The notes under the pieces are model-generated. The model saw nothing but the letters and a program-made list of their open reading frames with translations, ran no database searches and was not told where the DNA came from. Shown here piece by piece: positions 46,327 through 54,632 of a DNA stretch of 64,000 nt. Source of the stretch: Oscillospiraceae bacterium (GTDB lineage Bacteria > Bacillota > Clostridia > Oscillospirales > CAG-272); assembly GCA_015065385.1 (NCBI GenBank), contig SVQK01000044.1:1-64000 (forward strand). Direction: 5' to 3'. The position numbers and the translations under genes were made by a program. Numbering within the stretch: the first letter of the stretch is position 1; every line of letters starts with the position of its first letter.

Positions 46327-48933
46327 GTGTCCCGGCTTGCCGAAATCTACATTCTGGACGTTCCGTTCCACGCGGATCGGGCGTACACCTATTATATTCC
46401 CGAATCGCTGACGGACAGCGCGGTTCCCGGCTCCCTGTGCGAGGTTCCCTTCGGACGAGGAAACCGCCGGATGACGGGCGTTGTGGCGTCCGTGCGCGAC
46501 GGAGAGGCGTCCGAGGGGATCAAGCCCGTGGCCTCCTCCGTGGGGGACGGACCGGTGCTGGACGGGGAAGCCCTCTCTCTCTGCCTGTTTATGAAGGAAT
46601 ACACCCTGTGCACCTTCGGGGACGCCATCAGAGCGGTGGTTCCCGCGGGCGCCATGGCAAAAGTCATCACTTCCTACCGCGTCGTCCGGAGCACAGCGCA
46701 GGCGTTTGCCGATGCTGCCGGGGAACGCGGTCGGCTTGTTTTTTCCCTGATCGGAAACAGAAAGAGCTTCACGAAACAGTCCCTGCAGTCGGAGCTGGAT
46801 TTCGACTGCACCTCCGCCGTCCGAGCCCTGTTCGAGGCCGGGGTGATCGAGAAGGTCACCGAGATCCGGGGCGGCGGAGCTGCCAAAGTCCGCAGGCTGC
46901 TTGTGCCCTCCCCCCTCTTCGGATCCGATCCGGAGGAGTGGAACCGCGTCGCGGACCGGCTGACCGGCAAGAATCAGCGGGTTCTGGCGGAGGCGGTGCG
47001 CGAGGCCGCGGAGCACGGAGGCAGTTTTGAGGAATCGGTTCTCGAAGGCGAAACCGGACTCTCCCAGACGGCGATGCGGGCGGCGGAAAAGAGCCTCGCC
47101 GAGCGCGGACTTCTCGCCGTGAAGGAGGAGGACGACTGGCGCAATCCCTTCGATCCGGAGCTCCTTCTCGAAGAGGCGGAGAAAAGCGGAGCGCCCGAAC
47201 CGCTTGCCCTGACGGAGGAGCAGACCCGTGCCTATGAGACGGCGGCCGAGCTGCTCGAGAAACGGGAGCCCGGCGCGATGCTTCTGCACGGCGTGACGGG
47301 ATCGGGAAAGACGAGCGTCATTCTCGCCGCCATCGAAAAGACCCTGTCCATGGGCCGCGGCGCGATCATGCTCGTCCCGGAAATCGCCCTGACGCCGCAG
47401 ACGGTCAATATCTTCGTGCGCCGGTTCGGAAACCGCGTCGCCGTCATCCACTCCGGACTGTCCGGCGGGGAGCGGTACGACGCGTGGAGACGGATCCGGG
47501 AGGGGCTGGCGGACGTGGTGATCGGCACCCGGTCCGCGGTGTTCGCTCCGGTTCCGGATCTCGGCCTGATCGTGATCGACGAGGAACAGGAATACACCTA
47601 CAAATCCGACACCGCCCCGAAGTATCGGGCCCACGACATCGCCCGGTTCCGTTGCCGGGAGCACGGGGCCGTCATGCTCCTTTCTTCCGCCACGCCGTCG
47701 ATTTCCAGCTATTACAAGGCGAAGACCGGCGTCTACCGGCTCGCGGTCCTGAAGGAGCGGTACGGAAACGCGCGCCTTCCCGACGTGGAGATCGTCGATA
47801 TGCGGGACGAGACGGCGGCGGGAAACCTGACTCCGGTGAGCCGTCGGCTGGCGGACAAGCTCCGGGCGGACCGGGACGCGGGGAGACAGGCCATCCTGTT
47901 TCTCAACCGGCGCGGATACAACAACTACGTCTCCTGCCGGACGTGCGGAAAGAGCATCAAATGCCCGGAGTGCTCCGTGAGCCTCACCTATCACACCGTC
48001 CGACGGCGGATCGACCGGATCGAGCGCGAGGGCGGGGAGTACGAGGAGACCCGGCGCGAAAACGGCTATCTCGTCTGCCATATGTGCGGACACCGGGAGG
48101 CTGTCCCGAAGGTCTGTCCGGACTGCGGCGGGGAGCACTTCCTTTTCATGGGCTTCGGGACCCAGAAGGCGGAGGACGACGTCGCCGCGCTGTTCCCCGA
48201 CCTGCGGATCCTGCGGATGGATACGGACACCACATCGGGGAAATTCTCCCACGAGCGGATCCTGTCGGCGTTCCGGCGGGGAGAGGCCGACGTTCTTCTT
48301 GGCACGCAGATGGTTACGAAGGGCCACGACTTCCCGAAGGTGGCGACGGTCGGCGTGCTGAACGCGGATTCCGCCCTGTGCGCGGACGATTACCGGGCGG
48401 CGGAGAGAACCTTCGCCATGCTGACGCAGGTGATCGGGAGGGCCGGACGCGCCGACGTTCCGGGACTCGCGCTGATCCAGACGCACAACCCCCTGTCCGA
48501 GGTGCTCCGGCTCGCGGCGAAACAGGACTACGAGACCTTCTACGAGTCCGAGATCCGTCTGCGGCGCGCGCTGACCTTCCCTCCCTTCTGCGATATGGCG
48601 ACGGTGACGCTCTCCAGCCCGGACGAGACATATTTGCAGGTCGTGACGAAGCGGATGTACGAACGGGTCATCGAGCACACCAGAGAGGACTTCCGGGACG
48701 TGCCCATGATGCTGTTCGGTCCCTTCGAGGCTCCGGTCTACCGGGTGCAGAACGCCTGCCGGATGCGGCTCGTGTTCAAGTGCAGGCTGAACCGGAGGAT
48801 GCGCGCGCTGCTTTCCTCCCTTCTGACGGAATTCGGCAAGAGTTCCCCGCGCGAGCTGGCCGGAGGCATGGTGGAGACCAAATCCGCCCGGCGCATCTCC
48901 GTCTCGGTGGATCTGAATCCGAGCACAATTTGA
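46327..48933 (+). CDS. priA: Primosomal protein N' (PriA helicase)
   Basis: GTG start; LLHGVTGSGKTSVILAAI, VIDEEQEYTYKSD, zinc-binding CRTCGKSIKCPECSVSLTYH / CHMCGHREAVPKVCPDCG, GTQMVTKGHDFPKV. Confidence 0.97.
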   Translation: MSRLAEIYILDVPFHADRAYTYYIPESLTDSAVPGSLCEVPFGRGNRRMTGVVASVRDGEASEGIKPVASSVGDGPVLDGEALSLCLFMKEYTLCTFGDAIRAVVPAGAMAKVITSYRVVRSTAQAFADAAGERGRLVFSLIGNRKSFTKQSLQSELDFDCTSAVRALFEAGVIEKVTEIRGGGAAKVRRLLVPSPLFGSDPEEWNRVADRLTGKNQRVLAEAVREAAEHGGSFEESVLEGETGLSQTAMRAAEKSLAERGLLAVKEEDDWRNPFDPELLLEEAEKSGAPEPLALTEEQTRAYETAAELLEKREPGAMLLHGVTGSGKTSVILAAIEKTLSMGRGAIMLVPEIALTPQTVNIFVRRFGNRVAVIHSGLSGGERYDAWRRIREGLADVVIGTRSAVFAPVPDLGLIVIDEEQEYTYKSDTAPKYRAHDIARFRCREHGAVMLLSSATPSISSYYKAKTGVYRLAVLKERYGNARLPDVEIVDMRDETAAGNLTPVSRRLADKLRADRDAGRQAILFLNRRGYNNYVSCRTCGKSIKCPECSVSLTYHTVRRRIDRIEREGGEYEETRRENGYLVCHMCGHREAVPKVCPDCGGEHFLFMGFGTQKAEDDVAALFPDLRILRMDTDTTSGKFSHERILSAFRRGEADVLLGTQMVTKGHDFPKVATVGVLNADSALCADDYRAAERTFAMLTQVIGRAGRADVPGLALIQTHNPLSEVLRLAAKQDYETFYESEIRLRRALTFPPFCDMATVTLSSPDETYLQVVTKRMYERVIEHTREDFRDVPMMLFGPFEAPVYRVQNACRMRLVFKCRLNRRMRALLSSLLTEFGKSSPRELAGGMVETKSARRISVSVDLNPSTI

Positions 48934-48960
48934 AATTCTTACTCATCGGCGAGGTTCGAT

Positions 48961-49440
48961 ATGGCTATACTGAACATTGTTAAAGAAGGCGATCCGACGC
49001 TGCGGAAGGTCTGCCGTCCCGTCGTGGAGATCACGCCGCGGATTCTGACGCTGCTGGACGACATGAAGGAAACGCTGGCCGAGGCGAACGGCGCGGGTCT
49101 GGCGGCTCCTCAGGTGGGCATTCTGCGCCGCATCGCGCTGGTGGATCTGGGCGAGGAGGTCGTGGAGCTCATCAATCCCGAGATCATCGAGACCGAGGGC
49201 GAGCAGGAAGAGGTGGAAGGCTGCCTCTCCGTTCCCGACGTCTGGGGGGTCACGAAGCGTCCCGCGTATGTGAAGGTCAGGGCGACGAACCGCTTCGGCG
49301 AGGAATTCACCGTCGAGGGGGAGGGCCTGAACGCCCGCTGCCTCTGCCACGAGATCGACCATCTGGACGGACACCTCTTCACCGACAACGTGCTCCACAT
49401 CCTCACGCCCGAGGAAGTGGAGGAAATGATGGAGGACTGA
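48961..49440 (+). CDS. def: Peptide deformylase
   Basis: GAGLAAPQVGILRRIAL, EGCLSVPDVWG, CHEIDHLDGHLFTD. Confidence 0.97.
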   Translation: MAILNIVKEGDPTLRKVCRPVVEITPRILTLLDDMKETLAEANGAGLAAPQVGILRRIALVDLGEEVVELINPEIIETEGEQEEVEGCLSVPDVWGVTKRPAYVKVRATNRFGEEFTVEGEGLNARCLCHEIDHLDGHLFTDNVLHILTPEEVEEMMED

Positions 49441-49446
49441 GGCCCC

Positions 49447-50397
49447 ATGCGGATTCTGTTTATGGGAACGCCCTCCCTCGCCGCCGAAACGCTGCGAGCA
49501 GTCCATGAAAAAGACGGCGTCCGGGTCGTCGGCGTCGTGACGAGGCCCGACAAGCCGAAGGGACGGGGCATGAAGCTCATTCCGTCCCCGGTGAAGGAAT
49601 ACGCGCTCGAGCACGGGATCCCGGTGTTTCAGCCGAAGACCCTGAAAGACGGCGCGTTCCGGGAGGAGCTCGAAGCGCTCGATCCCGAGCTGATCGTCGT
49701 CGCGGCCTACGGGAACATTCTCCCGCCCTATGTGCTGGACTACCCGAAATACGGATGCGTCAACGCGCACGGATCCCTTCTGCCGAAATACCGGGGAGCG
49801 GCTCCCATCGAGCGGGCCATCATGGACGGCGAAACGGTGACGGGCATCACGGCAATGTTCATGGACGAAGGGCTCGACACGGGGGACATGATCGCGGCGT
49901 ATCCCTGTCCCATCGAGGAAGAGGACGACGGCGGGACGCTGACGGAGAAGCTGTCGAAGCTGGCCGGACGCGCGATGTGCGACGTGATCGGCGCGATCGA
50001 AGCAGGGACCCTCACACGGACGCCCCAGCCCGCGGAGGGATCCACCTACGCCGCGAAGATCGGGCGGGAGGATCAGCGGATCGACTTCACAAAATCCGCG
50101 CGCGAGGTCTTCAACCGGATCCGCGCCCTGAATCCCGCGCCCTGCGCCGAGACGACCCTGCCGGACGGATCCCTGCTCAAGATCACCGACGCGCGGCCCG
50201 CGGATTTTCTCACCGAAGGCGCCGTTCCCGGGACGGTGCTCGAGGCGGACGGAAAGGGAGCGGGCAGAATCGTCGTCGCCTGCGGGGAGGGAGCCGTCGC
50301 GGTCTTTGGACTGATCCCCATGGGCAAGAAAAAGATGACCGCGGGAGATTTCGTCCGCGGAAGAAAGATCGCCGCGGGGGACGCGCTCGGCGGATGA
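49447..50397 (+). CDS. fmt: Methionyl-tRNA formyltransferase
   Basis: MRILFMGTPSLAAETL, VTRPDKPKGRGMKLIPSPVKEYAL, NAHGSLLPKYRGAAPIERAIMDGE. Confidence 0.97.
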   Translation: MRILFMGTPSLAAETLRAVHEKDGVRVVGVVTRPDKPKGRGMKLIPSPVKEYALEHGIPVFQPKTLKDGAFREELEALDPELIVVAAYGNILPPYVLDYPKYGCVNAHGSLLPKYRGAAPIERAIMDGETVTGITAMFMDEGLDTGDMIAAYPCPIEEEDDGGTLTEKLSKLAGRAMCDVIGAIEAGTLTRTPQPAEGSTYAAKIGREDQRIDFTKSAREVFNRIRALNPAPCAETTLPDGSLLKITDARPADFLTEGAVPGTVLEADGKGAGRIVVACGEGAVAVFGLIPMGKKKMTAGDFVRGRKIAAGDALGG

Positions 50398-50464
50398 ACC
50401 GCTGAAAAGGTCTTGCGGCTGCTGTTTTGGAATAACTCTCCCGAAGGAAGAAGGAGGCGGACTC

Positions 50465-51160
50465 ATGCGCTTCGGTACGGTCGATACCACTTATCTGATT
50501 TTCGTTCTTCCCGCGCTGCTGTTCACGCTGTGGGCGCAGTTCCGGGTCAAGACGACCTTTGCGAAATACCGGGGGCTCCCCTCCGACCGGAATATGACCG
50601 GGGCGGACGCGGCAAGGCTCGTGCTGGAACAGAACGGCGTCACGGGCGTCACGGTCACGCGGATCGCCGGCCAGCTCACGGATCACTACGACCCGAAGGA
50701 GAACGTGATCCGTCTGAGCGAAAGCGTGTACGACGCACGGACGGCGGCAGCGGTCGGCGTAGCGGCGCACGAGGCGGGACACGCGGTTCAGTACGCCGTG
50801 GGGTACGCCCCCATCCGCGCCCGGCAGACGGTGATCCCCGTGACCAAGATCGGGACATACGCCGCGTGGCCCCTCTTTATCGTGGGGATGATCTTCGCGG
50901 CGCGGCCTCTGCAGCTGGCGGGGATCGTTCTGTTCAGCGCGTGCGTGCTCTTTCAGCTGCTGACCCTTCCGGTAGAGATCAACGCGAGCCGAAGGGCGAT
51001 GAACTCCCTCGAGACGGCGGGTCTGTCCGAAGAGGGGCTGAAAGCGGCGAAATCCGTGCTGACCGCCGCCGCTCTGACCTATGTTGCCGCGCTGGCTTCC
51101 GCGATCGCTAACCTTCTGCGCCTCCTCTCGCTGTTCAACTCCGGATCCCGCAGGCGCTGA
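50465..51160 (+). CDS. Zinc metallopeptidase, YugP-like
   Basis: VGVAAHEAGHAVQYAVGYAPIRARQTVIPVTKIG, ALTYVAALASAIANLLRLLSLF. Confidence 0.92.
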   Translation: MRFGTVDTTYLIFVLPALLFTLWAQFRVKTTFAKYRGLPSDRNMTGADAARLVLEQNGVTGVTVTRIAGQLTDHYDPKENVIRLSESVYDARTAAAVGVAAHEAGHAVQYAVGYAPIRARQTVIPVTKIGTYAAWPLFIVGMIFAARPLQLAGIVLFSACVLFQLLTLPVEINASRRAMNSLETAGLSEEGLKAAKSVLTAAALTYVAALASAIANLLRLLSLFNSGSRRR

Positions 51161-51182
51161 GCGGAGAAGGATCGGAGCCGGA

Positions 51183-52514
51183 ATGACGAAACAGGACGCG
51201 GGGCCGCGGGCTCTTGCGCTCCGTTCCCTTGCCGCGCTGGAACGGGACGGACGGTACGCGAATCTGGAAATCGACGCGCGGCTGAAACACGACGGAGCGG
51301 ACCTCTCCCCCGCCGACCGGGGACTGTACACCCGTCTGGTCTACGGCGTGACGGAGCGGAGGATCACCCTCGACTATATCATCGACCGGTGCGCCAGCCG
51401 CCCCGCCGCGGAAATGGACGCCGGAATCCGGGACGCTCTGCGGCTGGGGCTGTATCAGCTCCTGTACATGGAGCGCATTCCCGATCACGCCGCCGTGTCC
51501 GAGACCGTCGATCTGGCCAAGAAGACCGGCCGAGGAGGCGCGGGAATGGTGAACGCGGTGCTCCGGGCCTTTCTGCGCTCTGGAAAGCGGGTGGAATGGC
51601 CGGATCCCGCCGTCGATCCGATCCGCGCGCTCGAGGTGAGACATTCGATCCCCGCCGCGCTGATCCGGGTGTACGGGACCGCGCTGTCCGCTTCCGGCAG
51701 AACGGGAGAGGGAGAGCTTGACGCGCTGCTGTCCGCTCTCAACCGGGAGCCCATGATCGGACTGCGGGTCAACACGCTCCGGCTCACGGCGGAAGAGGCG
51801 GCGGAGGCGGTCGGGGGAGAGCTTTCCCGGATCGCGCCGGATATCGTGAAAATCAGCTCCCTGACCGAAGCCGCGCGGCACGGGATCGAGGAGGGACTCT
51901 GGTTCGTCGAAGACGAGGCGTCTCGGATCGCGGCGAAAGCGGTGGGCGCGGAACCCGGCGAAACGGTCGCGGACACATGCGCCTGCCCCGGAGGGAAGAC
52001 CTTTTCGATGGCGCTGGACATGCAAAACCGCGGGGAAGTCCGGGCGTTCGATCTGCACGCGAACAAGCTCTCCCTCGTGCGGAAGGGAGCAGAGCGGCTG
52101 TGCCTGACCGTCGTGACGGCGGAGGCGAGGGACGCGCGGGATCCGGATCCGAACCTGATCGGCAAAGCGGACCGGGTGCTCTGCGACGCGCCGTGTTCCG
52201 GATTCGGCGTGATTGCCAAGAAGCCCGATCTGCGCTACAAGGATCCCTCGTCGGCGGAGAGACTGCCCGGGATCCAGCGGGAGGTGCTCCGGGGAGCGGC
52301 GGCCTATGTGAGACCGGGCGGGATCCTTGTGTATTCCACCTGTACGCTCAGCCGGGCGGAGAACGAGGATACGGCGGAGGCCTTTCTCGGGGAGCATCCG
52401 GACTTTGCCCTGTGCGAAGACGCGCTTCTCCCGGGCGGAATGCGGGCTTTCTTCCCCCATGTGGACGGAACGGACGGCTTCTTTGCCGCGAAGATGATAA
52501 GGAGAACGGAATGA
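51183..52514 (+). CDS. rsmB: 16S rRNA (cytosine(967)-C(5))-methyltransferase
   Basis: NusB-like N-terminus; DTCACPGGKTFSMALDM, DAPCSGFGVIAKKPDLRY, YSTCTLSRAENEDT. Confidence 0.95.
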   Translation: MTKQDAGPRALALRSLAALERDGRYANLEIDARLKHDGADLSPADRGLYTRLVYGVTERRITLDYIIDRCASRPAAEMDAGIRDALRLGLYQLLYMERIPDHAAVSETVDLAKKTGRGGAGMVNAVLRAFLRSGKRVEWPDPAVDPIRALEVRHSIPAALIRVYGTALSASGRTGEGELDALLSALNREPMIGLRVNTLRLTAEEAAEAVGGELSRIAPDIVKISSLTEAARHGIEEGLWFVEDEASRIAAKAVGAEPGETVADTCACPGGKTFSMALDMQNRGEVRAFDLHANKLSLVRKGAERLCLTVVTAEARDARDPDPNLIGKADRVLCDAPCSGFGVIAKKPDLRYKDPSSAERLPGIQREVLRGAAAYVRPGGILVYSTCTLSRAENEDTAEAFLGEHPDFALCEDALLPGGMRAFFPHVDGTDGFFAAKMIRRTE

Positions 52515-53626
52515 CGGCAGAAGATGCGGCGGTCGGAACGGTCGCGGAGCGGACGGCGCGCCCCGATTTCATGTCCATGACCCCGGAGGAACTGGAGGCG
52601 TTCGTCGTCTCCCTCGGCGAGAAGCCGTACCGGGCCGGGCAGCTCTTTTCGTGGATGGCAAAGGGCGCGCCCCTCGACGAGATGACGAACCTGTCCGCCC
52701 CCTTCCGGAAGAAGCTCGCGGAGTACGGGGAGTACCGCCTTCCGGTCATCGAGAAAAAGCTGGTCTCCCGGATCGACGGAACGGTCAAATACCTCTTTTC
52801 CCTCGCGGACGGTGAGTGCGTGGAGTCGGTCTTCATGCGGTACGAGCACGGGACCTCCCTCTGCGTGTCCTCTCAGGCGGGGTGCGCGATGGGCTGCAAA
52901 TTCTGCGCCTCCACGCTGAACGGGCGGGTGCGGAATCTGACGGCGTCGGAGATCCTCGGACAGGCTGCCGCGGCGGCGAGGGACACGGGCGAGCGGGTGG
53001 ACGGCATCGTGCTCATGGGGATCGGCGAGCCGCTTGACAACTACGACAACGTGATCCGGTTCCTGCGGCTCGTTTCGGACAGCCGGGGCATGGGGATCGG
53101 GCTGCGGCACATTTCCCTGTCCACCTGCGGTCTTGCCCCCCGGATCCGGGATCTGGCGGGGGAAGGGCTGCCCGTGACGCTGTCGGTTTCCCTGCACGCG
53201 CCGGACGACGAGACGAGATCCGCCCTCATGCCCGTGAACCGTCGGTACAACGTGGCCGAACTGCTCTCGGCCTGCCGGTTTTATTTCGAGAAGACGGGCC
53301 GGAGGGTGTCCTTCGAATATACTCTGATCGCCGGGCGGAACGACAGCAGGGAAGACGCCGGACGTCTCGCCGCGGTTTTGAAGGATGGGATGCGCTGTCC
53401 CTGTCATGTGAACCTGATCCTGCTCAACGAGGTGGCGGAGACCGGGCTTTCGACCCCGGACCGGCGGCGCGCGGAGGAGTTTCGGCGGGAGCTGGAAAAG
53501 CGCGGCATAAACGCGACGATCCGCCGCAGACTCGGTTCCGACATCAACGCCTCCTGCGGTCAGCTGCGCCTTCAGAAGCTCGCGGAGAAGGATGCCGGAG
53601 GGGTTTCGGAACGGCCGGTGTGCTGA
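52511..53626 (+). CDS. rlmN: 23S rRNA (adenine(2503)-C(2))-methyltransferase (radical SAM)
   Basis: CVSSQAGCAMGCKFCASTLNGRVRNLTASEIL, MGIGEPLDNYDNV, LRHISLSTCGLAPRI. Confidence 0.97.
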   Translation: MTAEDAAVGTVAERTARPDFMSMTPEELEAFVVSLGEKPYRAGQLFSWMAKGAPLDEMTNLSAPFRKKLAEYGEYRLPVIEKKLVSRIDGTVKYLFSLADGECVESVFMRYEHGTSLCVSSQAGCAMGCKFCASTLNGRVRNLTASEILGQAAAAARDTGERVDGIVLMGIGEPLDNYDNVIRFLRLVSDSRGMGIGLRHISLSTCGLAPRIRDLAGEGLPVTLSVSLHAPDDETRSALMPVNRRYNVAELLSACRFYFEKTGRRVSFEYTLIAGRNDSREDAGRLAAVLKDGMRCPCHVNLILLNEVAETGLSTPDRRRAEEFRRELEKRGINATIRRRLGSDINASCGQLRLQKLAEKDAGGVSERPVC

Positions 53627-53762
53627 TTGTACAATAGAAGCGCGTAAAAACGCCCCGAATTTATCCGATTTGGAAAACTTCCGGATCGAATTGACAGGTT
53701 GTTGCATGATAATTCAAAAAAATTGAAAGAACTATTTATATCTTTGCCGTATAATAGAAACA

Positions 53763-53850
53763 GTACCCCTATGCCCGCAGGCGGAAGTCTGTCCGGACCT
53801 CGGGGGTACAGGATACGCCGTCAACAGACAAACTGATGCTGAACCAGGAG
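53763..53850 (+). ncRNA. Candidate structured 5' leader of the phosphatase/kinase operon
   Basis: GTACCCC (53763-53769)/GGGGTAC (53803-53809) closing stem; GTCTGT (53787-53792) complementary to downstream ACAGAC (53824-53829), giving a possible pseudoknot or switch. Confidence 0.4.
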
Positions 53851-53857
53851 TGATCAC

Positions 53858-54619
53858 ATGTTGTTCTACGGAAAAACCGATGTCGGCAGAAGACGCGCCG
53901 TGAATCAGGACAATTTTATCATCCGTAAATACGCGGGGGACGTGCTTTTTGCGGTCGTCTGCGACGGAATGGGCGGCGCGAACGGGGGAGACACTGCATC
54001 CGCCGTTGCTGTTGAGGTGTTCCGCGAGCAGCTGGACAGAAGCGAGAGAGAGCATCCGTCCTTCTTCGGACTATCCGGCGACGATATTCTCGATATCCTG
54101 TCCGTGGGCGTGACGGAAGCGAACCGCGAGGTGTTCCGCATGGCGAACGGCGACCCCGCCCTGACTGGCATGGGGACCACGCTCGTGGGATGCGTCGTGG
54201 AGGGAGACCGGGTCTACGCCGTGAACGTGGGCGACTCCCGGATGTACGCGGTGAAGGGCGGGGAGATCGAGCAGGTTTCCCACGACCACTCTCTCGTGCA
54301 GTATCTGGTGGACTGCGGACGGATGACGCCCGAGGAGGCGAAGGTCTCCACCATGAAGAACCGGATCACCCGGGCGGTGGGGACGGAAAGAACCGTCGGC
54401 GCGGATTTCTTCGACCTGACCGTTGAGATCGGGGACAGGCTGATCCTCTGTTCCGACGGGCTCACCAACCATGTGGAGCCGGAGGAGATCCGGGATATCA
54501 CCGCGGGCGTCTCGCCCCACGATCCCGCGTCGATCCAGCAGGCCGCGGAAAATCTGATCGCCTTGGCGAACGAGCGGGGCGGCACCGACAACATTACGGC
54601 TGTCATTCTGGCGGTCTGA
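53858..54619 (+). CDS. prpC: PP2C-type Ser/Thr phosphatase (Stp/PrpC)
   Basis: TDVGRRRAVNQDNF, VCDGMGGANGGDTAS, GTTLVGCVVEGDRVYAVNVGDSRMY, LCSDGLTNHV. Confidence 0.96.
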   Translation: MLFYGKTDVGRRRAVNQDNFIIRKYAGDVLFAVVCDGMGGANGGDTASAVAVEVFREQLDRSEREHPSFFGLSGDDILDILSVGVTEANREVFRMANGDPALTGMGTTLVGCVVEGDRVYAVNVGDSRMYAVKGGEIEQVSHDHSLVQYLVDCGRMTPEEAKVSTMKNRITRAVGTERTVGADFFDLTVEIGDRLILCSDGLTNHVEPEEIRDITAGVSPHDPASIQQAAENLIALANERGGTDNITAVILAV

Positions 54620-54632
54620 GGGGAGACTGCCT

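Noticed and set aside
46135-48678. 847-aa minus-strand ORF
   Set aside because: Antisense to priA, whose frame has clear motifs.
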